DNA from: Mesostigma viride
Lineage: Eukaryota > Streptophyta > Mesostigmatophyceae > Mesostigmatales > Mesostigmataceae
Assembly: GCA_009746045.1 (NCBI GenBank)
Contig: RPFO01001985.1
Location: 1-64,000, forward strand
DNA: 64,000 nucleotides
Reading direction: 5' to 3'
The notes under the pieces were generated by a model. It was not told where the DNA came from and made no database searches. It saw nothing but the letters and a program-made list of their open reading frames with translations. This document shows positions 11,517 through 22,820 of the stretch, piece after piece. Position numbers and translations under genes: made by a program. Positions within the stretch are counted from its first letter, which is position 1; the number at the start of each line of letters is the position of its first letter.

Positions 11517-14468
11517 ATGATACACAGCCTGTGCACGGTTTTAACCTCACCACGGAGGGTCTCCTTATTGAGGTCCCAGCTGCAACCTGTCACATCGGAC
11601 TCTAAGCCAAAGCAGGCAGATGAGTTTGAGGAAGGACTAGAGGGGTTTCCAAGTCTGCGCGGGGGTACTAACTATTATCAGATCTGGATAGGCAGCCAGG
11701 ATTTTGGCAAATGCACAGATCGGATTAAAGACCTCACTAGAGAATGCAATAAGGCCAGCCGGGCCTGGGCAGTCCACGTGGTAGAGCTGACAGAGCTGCT
11801 AGAGCCGGACCAACGGAATACAGTGGGGATCAATTGGCAGGACAAGTATCAAGGGTGGGAGGTCAAGGGAGACCTCATCCAGAACGCACGGATCTATTTC
11901 AAAACGGTGGAGAGAGGCAGGGCCGGCCCGCGGTTTCATCGTGGCAGACAACACAGCCCTGACCAACTGGTTGAAGGTCTCTATGCTGGACAAAGCCCCA
12001 CGCGGATCTCTCAAGGTCACGTGCGCTCCTCAATCCACCACGAATGCCTACAAGGCCATCATCAAGCAAGCCCTGGAAGACGAGGGGCTGTTTGAGGGTG
12101 GAGTGCCAGCGATGAAGGCAACCCATGCAGGTGGGCGTGCCAGGGGGGCTCCAAAGCGTCTGAGGCTGACAGAAGCCAAGGGGGGCGTGGGGGTGACCAC
12201 AACAAGCGGACGGCAAACCATTCGCCAGACCCTGATGGGCAATCACATGCCAAGTCGGTGTTCCAATGGCAGTCAATCAACCAGAGGAAAACAAGGAGCA
12301 ATGTCTGTCTGGGGCCAACCCTACACACCATAATTCACCCAAGGGGGGGGGGGGGGGGGGGGGGGCCAGGTGCCCCGTTGCAGATATTATATCTGGGCAA
12401 CAAGAGGGTGATCTACATGTTCAGGATGGCCCCAGGTCACCTGGGGAGGTTCAGGTTCCTATGAACCCGTCCTTGACAGCTGGTGCAGCTGTAAGAGTGT
12501 CTGACCCCATGCATGCTCGTGCTGGGCACGAGGGTGGACCTCTCAGTCTGTGTCTGACTTCAGCGGCGGGGTACACGTGAAGGTAATGGGTGAGGCATCT
12601 GTTCATGTCCTTGGACAGGACACAACATTTTGTTTCGTCTTGGAGGGCTATCGGGGACCTGCTCTAAGTCCGGGGCAGAATTTCATATGCCAGGATGGAG
12701 TAGTGATCACGTCCTCTCGCCTGACTAAGGGAGGGGCTGGTCACTAGACCCCACTGATTGATTTCAGGACCACTCGTCTATCACGTGCAGTAGCCAGGAC
12801 GGTTATGCGTGTGCAGGTGTGCCAGGGGCAGGAGCCCTTGGTGGATGACCGCATATTGCCAGCTGCTAGTCGTCCAAGCAGTTTGGGCGTTGGTCCTCAC
12901 TCACTTGCTGGAAGCAGCCCTATCAAACTACCAAGGCCCGGTGAAGCTCATGTCCTCTCCCAGTACGTGTCCCCCCAGGTCACACTGGGTCTGATTAAGT
13001 ATGGGGAGGACTGGATCTCCAGGAAACGCGTGGAACCTGCCAATGACCTGCCTCCTGCACGGCGCCTACTCAAGCTCAAGTTTGTCATCAAGACGAAGGA
13101 GGTGGACGGGGTCTAGGTACCAGATGTCAGGCCAGCGCTGAACGAGTTCAAGAGTACTGGTGAGTGCACTGCTGACGAGTTTTATACCCCTGGCATGTTG
13201 CATGACACCTGGAGGCTGCGGGCCTGCGGCTGTGTGTACTTCTATGCCTTCTCAACAAGGGCTTGGACTACGGCTCAGTGGCGGTAGACTTCAATGATAG
13301 GGCATTTCTGGAGGGAGATGCAGGCGTGGCACATGAAAAGTGGGAGGGCAAGACGCCTTTCCAAGTCAGGGTGCCTGCGGTATGGAAAAGGGACATTCAC
13401 ACTGAGTGAGTTCCTGAAAATCCTCAGGGGCCTGGAGGGTCTGGGGTCAAGTCCAATAATCTGGCAGGAGACACGCGACCGTTTTCTGAAGGAGCATTGC
13501 ATCTTGAAGGTTTATCCTAAAGACCCCTGTTTGTTTCTGGGGCAATGGGAAGGCATACCAACTGGTGCATGTATGGTTCGCTGCACGGGGATGACCTGCA
13601 CCTGCTGGCTCCTACGTCGTGGCTTGAGCAGCGGATCCCCGTCATTCAGTCCGAGTTTCCTCTGGGTAGGGAGCAATGGCCGGTGGAGAATGAGCCTCTC
13701 CCGTTTGCGGGCAGGGAGGCCACACTGGTGAAAAAGGGGGGGAGAATGGCGCATGCTGGTGGTGGTGGTGGTGGGGTGGTGGGGGAGGGGGGGTAACGGT
13801 TATCAAGAAACCCCCATGAATTAGCATGCTTCGTCCAGTCATCACGCAGGCACCGTGTCTTATGGTCATCAGGGGGCATGCCTGCTTGGGTGGCGGGTAT
13901 TTCCAGGCCAGACCTTATGGTCGTAGCCAGGTAGCCTGATGGCATGCTGATGGAGCTAGGGTCTGCCAAGGCGGCTGATCAGGCCAGGGCTTCATCTGGC
14001 ATCCTGTCGGCTGCAGTGGATTTCTCACACCCCATTTCGACGGGACTGTATGTGGATAGCACAATGGACAGCATGCAGGTCTCCAAGGTCAGGGGCAAGG
14101 CTGCAGGGCTTTTTGTGCTCAGACACGAAGGCCCGCTGGGGAGTTGGGTTAGCTGGTTCAGTCGCCTGCACCCGCGGGTGGCTGTCAGCAGTGATGTGGC
14201 CGAATGCAGGGCTATTTGTGAAGGCATTCACGCAAGCCTCTATCTGAAGGAGTTGCTTCATCAGATGACTTCCAACACTCCTTGGCCACTTCGGGTTACC
14301 GCTCTTCTCAAAACAGGCTCCATGGGGAAGGTGCAGCTTGTGCACAGGCAGATGGCCAGAAGTAGGGACCTGGATTATCGCCTTCCAAAGGAACTGTCCT
14401 CCTTGGCCAGTATTGAGCATATCACTGGGGTTGACAATCCTGCCGATGCTTTGACCGAGCTAGTGTAG
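11517..14468 (+). pseudogene. Ty1/copia-type retroelement remnant
   Basis: Pieces in several frames fall in the order expected of copia pol. At about 13075-13115 LKLKFVIKTKEVDGV matches the start of the RT domain; 13190-13320 has FYTPGMLH and VAVDFNDRAFLEGD (the DVxxAFL palm motif); 13510-13660 has YPKDPCLFLG and, in the next frame, HGDDLHLLAP where YVDDL is expected. 13944-14468 is an open RNase H-like segment with YVDSTMD, a VAVSSDVAECRAICEG core (usual SSTEAEY) and a terminal DNPADALTELV (usual QLADILTK). 11517-12330 may be the gag part. Many stops and a 23-G run (12343-12365) show decay. I found no LTRs. Confidence 0.65.
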
Positions 14469-14469
14469 A

Positions 14470-15790
14470 AGGCAGCAGCGCAGTACTAGGTTCCCCGTCT
14501 CTTATGGACCCATCGCAGCAAGCTGTGTAAGTTGGTGCCTGGATATAGGGCATTGAAGAAGCAGGTTGTGTGGTAGTGTCAGCGTCGTGACTGGCACAGT
14601 ACCCGTGTTTTAGTCTGTAATAAGGATCGTGGACCACGGTACACTCGCTCTGATCATAATCAGACACAGCTAGGTTTTGGCTGGGGTTCATGCTGTTGAC
14701 TACACGAGGTTAACAGGTCCATTACAGACCATGTATTCTATTTTAAAAGAGAGGTGTATTTGCACATACTTCTCACAATTGTCTGGGAACCTTCGTACTG
14801 GGGTTTATAGGGCGGGGTTCGGTTCCCTGGTATTATGTTTGTACGCGAGCTGGGTTCAGGTGTTTGCCTGTTCCGACTTCCCTAGTTCCCCGGGGCAGGA
14901 TTTAATTGTTGCCTATGCGTTTCATTTTGTCATTTGTTTGCGGCGGCAGTTTACCATCCGGCAAGTAGACGGGCGCCGTACGACGGGCGCCAGTAGACCC
15001 CTGTTGAGAGAACGACCGGCAAACTATCGCAATACGCCTTATTTGGTCGAGTGGTATTTTAATTGTCATGGATTTGTTATACTTATGATGAATATGTACT
15101 GGGTTTTACGGGATTAGTATCTGGGATTAATGTAACTCACCGCCAGAAGGTCATTGTACTGGAGGCTCTACCGAGGTGACGGGATTAATTCCTGGATAAG
15201 ACCTCACAGAATATAACCTGTATGTATTTAATTTGCGTATCGAATATCTGGTGTACTATATAATGCCGCTATATAATCCCGCTCGTCCTGGCTGTGCACT
15301 GATGCCAGTGGACGTTGGGGAATTGCTTGCACGCCCGCACGTGCCTCGTCACGCCGACGGGAACGAGGAGCAACAAAGAAGCATATAGCCTGGTCACGGG
15401 GATGACCAAGCTATCTCGGAAGCACGCGCTCTGGTTGCCCACTTGAACATGGAAGTGACCAACAGGGCGGGGATTGGTGTTCGGGCTGAAGGTTGCTGTC
15501 CCGAGCAACTGCCTCAACGCGGCGTGAAAGACCAAGAGCTCACACGCACTGGGCCTGTTTGCTAACTTAATCGACTTATATAATATACAGTGGTGGGGGT
15601 GCATACCTGCATAGTGAATAAAGAACAAAGAAATATCGGGTGTTGGTCTCCATGCTTTGCCGCATTCTACGTCTCACGTGCGTCGTGGATACGACCTATG
15701 AACACGCCTCGTAAACCCAAACTCGGTACGTGAGTATAAAGACCGGCGGCCAGCCTGCGGTCTTGCGCAACCCGTCAGCAAACGGAGAAC
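14470..15790. other. no gene seen
   Basis: This is AT-richer DNA with no recognisable domain or clear repeat. A short word GACGGGCGCC is duplicated near 14968 and 14984. Confidence 0.4.
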
Positions 15791-15793
15791 ACC

Positions 15794-17323
15794 TCACTTC
15801 CTCCTGTCAACGTATGGACTGAGCTGCAGGGCAAACCGTGGCGAGCAACGTCGGTGCTTTCTCACGCAATAGAGAGACGCGTTTATTGCAATCGCCGGCA
15901 CCCAAGCTAGACACATCTCCCTTGTGCAACGGACGCACCAGGGCCGTGCCTGCCAGATTGTCGTACAGTCCGACGGTCGTCCCGACCGGTATCCGCCAGC
16001 CCTGAACGACCATACTGTCACCGGGTATCCACCTGGGCCCGGACCGCCAGGTCCCAGCCCCGGCTCTGCACCCCCGCGACGGGCACGTTGGCGAGTGACC
16101 AGTATCGCAAATGTGGCGAGGGCCGGTGGTAGCCAGGACAGAGACTGGCTGGGCACGGCGCCGCCCTCCGCCCCGGCTGGCCGCAGGGGAGCCACCGGAG
16201 ACGCCACTCTGTGCGCCCGGTGATCGTTGGCCATGCCCATACTCCGAATCGAGGGGACCCCGGGCTGGCCATCCGCCGCGTCCCTCCCGCCCATCCACCT
16301 ACACGCCGCGCCGGTTGCCGAAGTCGCCCTCCCCGCATCCCCGCTGATCGGAAGCTCCCTCACTCGCCCGGGCCTGGTGCGGGTCCACTCAACTCGACCA
16401 GCTGGCCAAGCAGTCCGCAATGCAATATACACAACCGAGACAGACACGAGCGACAAGCGTCGCGCACCGGGCATAAACCCCCCCCCCCCCCCCCCCCCCC
16501 CCCCACCCGCCCCACCCCCGACCGCCACCCCCGACAGGCCTCGTTAGCCCCGTCGCTGCCGCTGTCGTCGCTGCCATGGCGCGTCGCTGCCAATGGGCTC
16601 CTCGTCGGCCCGCTCCTCAACCGGGGCGACTTCGTCACCACCGTCGGGGTGATAGACGGGTGACCGCCCATCGTCCGGGCCCCTCGGATTGTACGTCGGC
16701 GCCGCCGCCGTCCCCTCGTCAAGCGGATACTCCGTGTACAGCGCGTCGGCTTCGTAGCCGAAGAAGTCGCCGTCGCGCTCGTGATCGTCTATTGACCCCC
16801 GCCATGTCACCCCTGCAGGGGGGGGGGCCACAGGATCATATGGTGCTCGCACCCACACATCGCCACGGCTGTCGACAAACCTGCCCATCGCAACAGGAAG
16901 CCCCGAGACGGTGGCCGGGTCCTGTCGAACCGACCCCGCGGCGGTACCCCCCCCCCCGCCCGCGCCATCGAAAGCAGGACGCGCTCCCGGGTCTTCGGGC
17001 CCATGTTGCGGGGGCAAGGGCCACCCGCCCGGTACAGGCTGCACAGGTACCGGGTCGTTGACTGGTGCCGAGTGGGCCACCCTCGCCACAGGGACCAGCC
17101 CGAACGCATGCCGACCGAGGGGCGGAGAGGTGGCCAGCCGGGGCGGGGGCAGCCGAGGCGGACCCCCCTCACCGGCGTTTGGGAGCACGCTCGACGAGCT
17201 GTTGTTGTCCTCCATGACGGGTGTGTACGAAAGCTGCCAACGGAAGAAAACGGGAGCCGGACCGATGCCAATGTAAGCTGGGCGTATCCCGCGAAAACTG
17301 GCTTCGTGTTGTCGAGAAGACAC
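15794..17323 (-). CDS. hypothetical Pro/Gly-rich protein(s), uncertain
   Basis: A minus ORF 17323-16544 (internal ATG near 17215, MEDNNSSSSVLPNAGEGG) reads through a low-complexity but not purely repetitive 259-residue protein with GDVWVRAPYDPVAPP and an acidic C-terminal half. A second minus stretch at 16050-15807 reads as SMVVQGWRIPVGTTVGLYDN and GDVSSLGAGDCNKRVSLL. They lie on either side of a 27-C run (16478-16504) and may be one gene. Compositional bias makes opposite-strand ORFs of similar length, so coding status is doubtful. No domain recognised. Confidence 0.25.
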
Positions 17324-17634
17324 CGCGTGGTCAAGTCAGCTGAACGTCGAAGTGGGGGGGCTCGGAGCGGAACCAGCGCACACTCGTCCGCAATCCCACT
17401 CAACGTCCCCGAGCTGTCGACCTCCTGGAGACGGTGCCGATGTCGTGCATGGAAGGTTGAGTTGCCTAGTTTACCCGCTGTACAGTACACGATGGTGTGA
17501 GCACTTGTAATATACAGTGCATACGCGAACGTCATTCGACCGGCGGCCACGTGCACCCTACCTAAGAGTCCTACCTCTGGCCCGACAACGCGTCCGACTG
17601 AGCCGTGCCGGCGCCGTACCACGTGCTCGGACAC

Positions 17635-17706
17635 GCGCGTGGCGGCTGCCCATTGATCAACCTACGACGATCGTCGTAGGTTGGTCAATGGGCAGCCGCC
17701 ACGTGC
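17635..17706. repeat. 72-bp near-perfect palindrome, copy 1
   Basis: The centre is CGACGATCGTCG (axis between 17670 and 17671). Both arms read GCGGCTGCCCATTGATCAAC outward to CACGTG-like ends, with two mismatches over 36-bp arms and no loop. Such a sequence can extrude a cruciform. Confidence 0.9.
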
Positions 17707-17854
17707 AAGGGAATAACTTTGGCCGGACCTGTCCGGCCGGCCACCGCCTGTGAGCCCCTGCATTATACAGTGCGACACGATTCCACGCACATCCAACTAT
17801 ATTAACTCCAACTACATTTATTGTGCCGGACGGTTTGTTGACAGAATCCTGACC

Positions 17855-17928
17855 TGCACGTGGCGGTTGCCCATTGATCAACCTACGACGATCGTCGTAG
17901 GTTGATCAATGGGCAGCCGCCACGTGCA
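17855..17928. repeat. 74-bp near-perfect palindrome, copy 2
   Basis: Same palindrome as copy 1, 221 bp to the right, with its axis between 17891 and 17892, 37-bp arms and one mismatch. The arms end in TGCACGTG-type words. A third, partial relative (CGTGCACGTGGCCGCC) lies near 18008. The sequence between copies also has shared words (CACGTGCACC-CCTA) at 17550 and 17921, so the whole 17.5-18.0 kb block is a diverged duplication. Confidence 0.9.
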
Positions 17929-18299
17929 CCCCACCTAGTCGAACCCGACCACGACGTAAAGTGCCTCCGGCCTGCGAGGCGTGGGCGCCTTAACCCGTGC
18001 GCGGACGTGCACGTGGCCGCCTGTCCTGCGCCAACCCACGATTACATGCAACCTCGTTCCATCCTTGATCCTCGGTCATGAGCAACGCTGTGCAACCCTA
18101 CATGGCCAGAGCCTCGTATCGCTGCCCTGCGTGCTTGTTGCAGGCAGCATACGGGAATCTCTGGCTATCCTGTGCTGTCCTGTACACATGCTTCCATGCC
18201 GCGTGCCTGGAACGACTCGACTCGCGGCCTCACACTGTACACAATTATGTCATGACACGTAGGCGTTTCATGTGCAGGCGGTGCGCAGGCGTTGACCAT

Positions 18300-19470
18300 G
18301 CATAGGCGACTTATGCCAACGTTCCGGGCAGGGCCACGCCAGGAAAGGACGACACTTTGTCGAGGTAACCGGAAAGGAGAAGGGGGCCGCGGTCGTGGGA
18401 ACATAACTACGACACTGGGTAGGATTTCGGGTCGCCATGGGTGCGGGGAAACGTCAGACACGAGGTGATCTACGTGGTGAAACGCCGGCAAATGTGGGAT
18501 TACGAAACAAGATATGACGTCGTTTAGGGCTCCCTCGTGAGAGCCGCCCGGAATAGCCCCTGCCACAGTGTTGGATGCGACAGAACCATGCAGCATGCAA
18601 TGTGTACCGTCTGACGACTGATGTACGGCTGGCCAGAGGTACCATGTCGTTCCTGGGGGGGGGGGGGGGGGGGGGTTGGGTTCACGAGCCGATAAACCCA
18701 AGCATGGAGCGAGCAAAACTGAATGGGTTGGGGTTGGGAAGAGGGGAGGGGGGTGGGGGGTGGGGCGGGGGGGGGGGTTTAAAGTTGACAGCATCGCGGG
18801 TTAAATTTGACGGCATTCTGTAAACACTGGGTCCCATTGGGCTATCCACCTATTCCCTCCCACTGAAATGAGTAAGTTGCATCAGGTTTGCTGCCCTAGG
18901 CAGCCTCGGTGAATGCTCTGGTTCTCCTTCCGTAACATTCACGGGATGTCAGGTGGGTGGGTGGGCGGCGGAGGGGCGGGGGCTGGTGGAGGGGGGGGGG
19001 GGAGAGGGGGAGGGGCACGAAGGCCCGGGCATGTACCCCACCCCACCCCACCACCACCACCAGTCACAGGAATGGAGAACAAACGAAGAAAACATAACGA
19101 GGGTTGAGGTGAGGGGGGCTTGCTCGGGGATCCACCTTGTGCGCACTAGTTGCGGGTGCCCATGTCACTGTGCTCCCATAGGGGGGGGGGGGGGGGGGGG
19201 GGGGTTGGTTGTAGTGCCTCGACTTCCTGGGATGCCCCTGACCGCGACCCTTTGTCTGATGCCCGCCCACCGCGTCACGCCTTGCCCACCCGTTTCCAGG
19301 TCACAAGGCTCCAAGGAGCGGACGTCTCTGCGAGCCCCGAGGGTGCCGTCACGACTCAATGCCGCGCAACCAAGCGACAACCGATGCGCGCGCTCTGTAC
19401 AAACGGGATGGGAGCGAGGGCGAGGCCTTGTAGGGGCCGTGCGAGGCGAGGCAAGCATTGACGGGGGCAT
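18300..19470. other. G-rich low-complexity stretch, no gene
   Basis: Poly(G) runs at 18655-18675 (21 G) and 19181-19204 (24 G), and purine-rich GGGGTGG and GGAGGGG blocks at 18740-18780 and 18950-19020, dominate. Reading frames here are products of composition. Confidence 0.5.
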
Positions 19471-19479
19471 ACCCCCCCC

Positions 19480-20069
19480 GGGCTCTGCGCTTCACACGGT
19501 CGTGAAGCAAGGGTCACGCGCACCGGCACGGCTTTCTACCCCCCCTAACCAGAGACCCGACACGGTGGTTCTGGGATTCGAGGGAGGCGGCCGGCAATTG
19601 CTCGTTGACGTTTCTGAGGCCCGCCGCTTGGCTCTTGGCCACGTGGTTGGTGCACCCCATGCGGCGGGCTATACCGCGGATCGGGCTGAGCGGGCCAATC
19701 AACAGTCCTATGGGGGCGTGGCGCACCACCGTACAGTGCCGTTTGTATACGAGGAGTTCGGGGCCGCAGGGACCCCGACCGCCAACTACTTCTTTCATGA
19801 GTGCTGCCGGCTCCGGCCGGACAACCTGGACATGGAGGGCCAACGGGCCACTTGGTCGTCGCAGACCTGGACATCCTATTGGCGGCCACGCCCTGTCGGT
19901 CGCGATTACCTGGGCTACTCGGACGTGGCACGCCACAAAGGCGAAGACCCGGGCTATGGCTGACGTGTTTCTCCGCCGCACACGGGCCGACGTCGCGGCG
20001 CAGCTCACGTATGAGGAGGGTTTCGTCGTGCCGCGACGTGGATCGGGTGTCCTGATGCCGGCTGTATAG
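19480..20069 (+). pseudogene. R2-type LINE fragment: restriction-like endonuclease domain
   Basis: The frame ending at 19963 reads NQRPDTVVLGFEGGGRQLLV then DVSEARRLALGHVV, the (R/K)PD-x(13-15)-D core of the restriction-like endonuclease of R2/NeSL/CRE-class LINEs. It continues with AGYTADRAERA, VPFVYEEFGA and a TWTSYWR motif. A second copy at 59.4-58.8 kb matches it along its length. Near 19890 the match moves to the next frame, which continues as TRAMADVFLRRTRADVAAQL to a stop at 20069. Upstream RT sequence is not recognisable. It is a 5'-truncated, frameshifted copy. Confidence 0.7.
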
Positions 20070-20162
20070 CCGTTTTGTCGTGTTGTCGCTTGCTAGCGTC
20101 ACCTGTGTTTATATCTACGTGGGTTACTTTACCCTGCAGTTAGTAATTATACTCGCTCGCTC

Positions 20163-21117
20163 GTGACAGCCGCGGAGATGCGTATACCTATACCCCTGTC
20201 CACCTATGATTTCACCACTCTACATACCACACTAGATTTTTACGATTTGAAGGCCCATTCAGATAGCCTCCTGACTCGTCTTTATGCACGTATGCCTGAA
20301 GGGCGAGACTGCCTACACGTGTGTGTCTCTCGGACCAGGCCCACGGCAACGTGGCTCTCAGGGATCGCGGCAGATGCTATCATGCGGGATGGTTATAATT
20401 ATATGATCACGAAGGCTGACCTTGTTCCTTGGATCTCTTATCCTGTTGATAACACATTCATTTGCCTTGCGGGCAACGTATACCACCAAGCTATCGGCAT
20501 CCCTATGGACACCAACTGTGCCGGGCTCCTTGCAGACCTCTAGATATACGCTCATGCGCTTGCCTTCACGGAGAATCTCATTGCCTCAAACGACGATGTT
20601 CTCATCCGGCGTTTTATCCACACGTGCCGATACATTGACGATGTCATCGCTTTCGACAACCCTGGTTTCACAACCCGTTTATTTGTATATCACCGCTGGT
20701 CTGCCTGGCATCTACCCAGATAGCCCTCACATTAAAGCTCGTGTCAGAGGATACTCATTGCAATTACCTCGATCTTGGCATTACCCACGGCGAGAAGGGC
20801 TGTCTATGATAAGCCCCGAATACCGGCAAATTCCTTTTATTCGTTACCCCGATATTCACGGCCTCCTTTCCCACGCAGCATAACACGGGGTTGTGCTTAG
20901 TCAGTCGCATCGTTTTCCCCATGCTTGTTCTTACCGTGTCCATTTCATCGCGACTCTTGTGGACCGCTTGCGTCGTTTGTTGGTCAGAGACTATGACCGA
21001 GACGCTATGCTCCGTCAAGTCCGGTGTTTTTTGCAACGTCACCCACGTCTGCTCGGTGATGCCCCTTGGCACACGCTCTACAAACCGGCTGGATCGCGCA
21101 GTATCTCCGCACATTAA
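20163..21117 (+). pseudogene. Penelope-like element reverse transcriptase fragment
   Basis: The reading gives STYDFTTLHTTL, then FICLAGNVYHQAIGIPMDTN with C-A-x-LLADL following. These are the RT motifs of Penelope-like elements (Y-x-Q-x-x-G-x-x-M-G/D-x-x-x-A). A nonsense TAG follows LLADL at about 20541, then CRYIDDVIAFDNPGF (catalytic Y-x-DD). Further on, in shifting frames, are RYPDIHGLLSHAA, a stop, HGVVLSQSHRF, and a RDYDRDAMLRQVRCFLQRHP tail. The order and spacing fit the 3' half of such an RT, with two or more stops and frameshifts. I see no GIY-YIG endonuclease. It ends at the TTAATTAA tract of the next repeat. Confidence 0.7.
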
Positions 21118-21232
21118 TTAATTAATTAATTAGACTCGTGCTCCCGTTGGGGAGTCACGTGAGCATTAACCCCGATGAATGGATGGATGGGTGCACACAT
21201 TCCTACCGGTCTAATCTATCTACATTGGCTAC
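21112..21232 (+). repeat. hairpin plus (TTAA)n tail element, copy b (short microsatellite)
   Basis: TTAATTAA units are followed by GACTCGTGCTCCCGTTGGGG with AGTCACG completing the stem, GAGCATTAACCCCGATG, three GATG-type units, then GGTGCACAC-ATTCCTACCGGTC. Copies d and f have the same left and right ends but hundreds of bases of GATG units between them. Confidence 0.8.
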
Positions 21233-22005
21233 ATACTACATCTATCTAACAACATTCTATCTACATCATCTATCTAGGCAGCCGCACGCTGCCCTAGGGG
21301 GAGCTATCTAGCGTGCCTCCCGCGGGATTGCACACGCGGGCGCTTCCCCACTGGGGGGGGGCTCGTTGTCCTCTATGACCTGGGCCCACCTGGCCATCTC
21401 CGCACATCCGAACCCTGTTATGCCAGATCTCCTTTGCGGCCGTTCCGAGCTTGGCACTGGATTCGTTGTCCACGTCGGCTAGTCGCTGCAGCAACACGAT
21501 CTTTTCTGGCATGCGCGGGCTTTTGGTTCCCGCCGCACATTTTGAAAGTGCTGTCCTGCGGCTTTTTACATTTGCACCGTGTGCAGTTCTTGGAAGTTTT
21601 GAATCATGGCATGGCGTGATGACTTACTAGCTAGACCTTTTCAGCGGTTTTCCATCTGCGGGTATTTCCTCGTAAATGGTGCCAGGAGAGCGATCACAGC
21701 AATGGTGCTCGATCACCACTAGACACTCCCGGCCAGATAGACTCGATACACGCGCCCCGATCAGGCAAGCTGTTTCCGGCCCCGCCGTGTAGGTCACCTA
21801 GTCGCCCCACACGTAAGACAGCCATAATTTCAACGCACAAGGATACACGTTTCCATTGATCACCATTCATATTCATCATCATGAACGACTCGAGCACGGG
21901 GACAATATAACCGCATGCACGAGCTACCATGGTCCGGATTCTCCCGATTCCTGGCCTGCGCTGGTTGTCTCCCCGATATTCGCTCGTTAATCGACTAGTT
22001 TATTG

Positions 22006-22088
22006 ATTAATTAGACTCGTGCTCCCGTTGGGAAGTCACGGAGCATCAACCCCGGTGGACGGATGGATGGGTGCAGACGGTCCCACCT
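22006..22088 (+). repeat. hairpin plus (TTAA)n tail element, copy c
   Basis: GATTAATTAGACTCGTGCTC then CCGTTGGGAAGTCACGGAGC and ATCAACCCCGGTGGACGGATGGATGG. The right end after the microsatellite has diverged. An adjacent segment at 22170-22258 is a separate transposon end. Confidence 0.75.
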
Positions 22089-22184
22089 CGGGTAATTGCG
22101 TATTTTGTTATATGGGCATCAATTATTGACCCGGCATGTCCCCAGTAGTTATCATGAAGCGATTGCATGATACGTATTCTACAA

Positions 22185-22258
22185 ATTATATTACTTACGG
22201 CAGAGTGAAATAAATCATACCATAGCAAACGCCCCACTATAAACCTATATACAACTAG
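22185..22258 (+). mobile_element. solo terminal inverted repeat of the 58.7-kb TIR element
   Basis: ATTACTTACGGCAGAGTGAA, then CAAACGCCC, then ACTATAAACCTATATACA match the 119-bp terminal repeats at 58699-58817 and 60068-60186 with about 10-15 percent change. I found no opposite arm nearby, so it is a broken or solo end. Confidence 0.65.
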
Positions 22259-22429
22259 TATGTATGCTATTGAGAGCAGACAAACCCTCCATTGCCAGAT
22301 CAGACATATTATCCATACTAGATATTATCCGCACTATCCATTGTTGTCTCCTTGGCATTATCCGTGTGCTTGGTGTTGCCCCCCGGCGGCTTTGCCAGCC
22401 AGGGCGGCATAGTCTGACCTGGCCACAAT

Positions 22430-22497
22430 GTGAGAGGGAGGGAGGGAGGGAGGGAGGGAGGGGGGAGGGAGGGAGGGGGGGGGGGAGGGAGGGGGGA
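22430..22497. repeat. (GGGA)n microsatellite
   Basis: About 65 bp of GAGG and GGGA units with a few poly(G) stretches, directly left of the peptidase-like gene A. Confidence 0.9.
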
Positions 22498-22820
22498 CAC
22501 GCAACGAGTACCGAATGCACAACACAAGCGCAGGGCATGGCACCTGTTCCGAGCACACTCGCCCCAGCGGGCCCGCCGGGTTACGGCCCGGTGTGGTGAC
22601 ATATTGGCGACAAGCGCTACCCAGGGTCTCATCCCAGTTATGCAACATACGACCCAACAGAGGCCGGCATCGAGGCCTGCACGCCGCACGGATGCCACGC
22701 GTCCACGGTGCCCCGCCGATACCCAGGGTGTCCGAGCAACCGACACGCGACAGCTGCTGGCGCGCCCGGACGGTGGCACCCCATGCGCCTCCGTTTAAGT
22801 CGAGGTGGCGCGGACGCTCC

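Noticed and set aside
20163-21117. Intact host telomerase-like RT
   Set aside because: The motifs are of the Penelope type, and the frame has at least two stops and several shifts.
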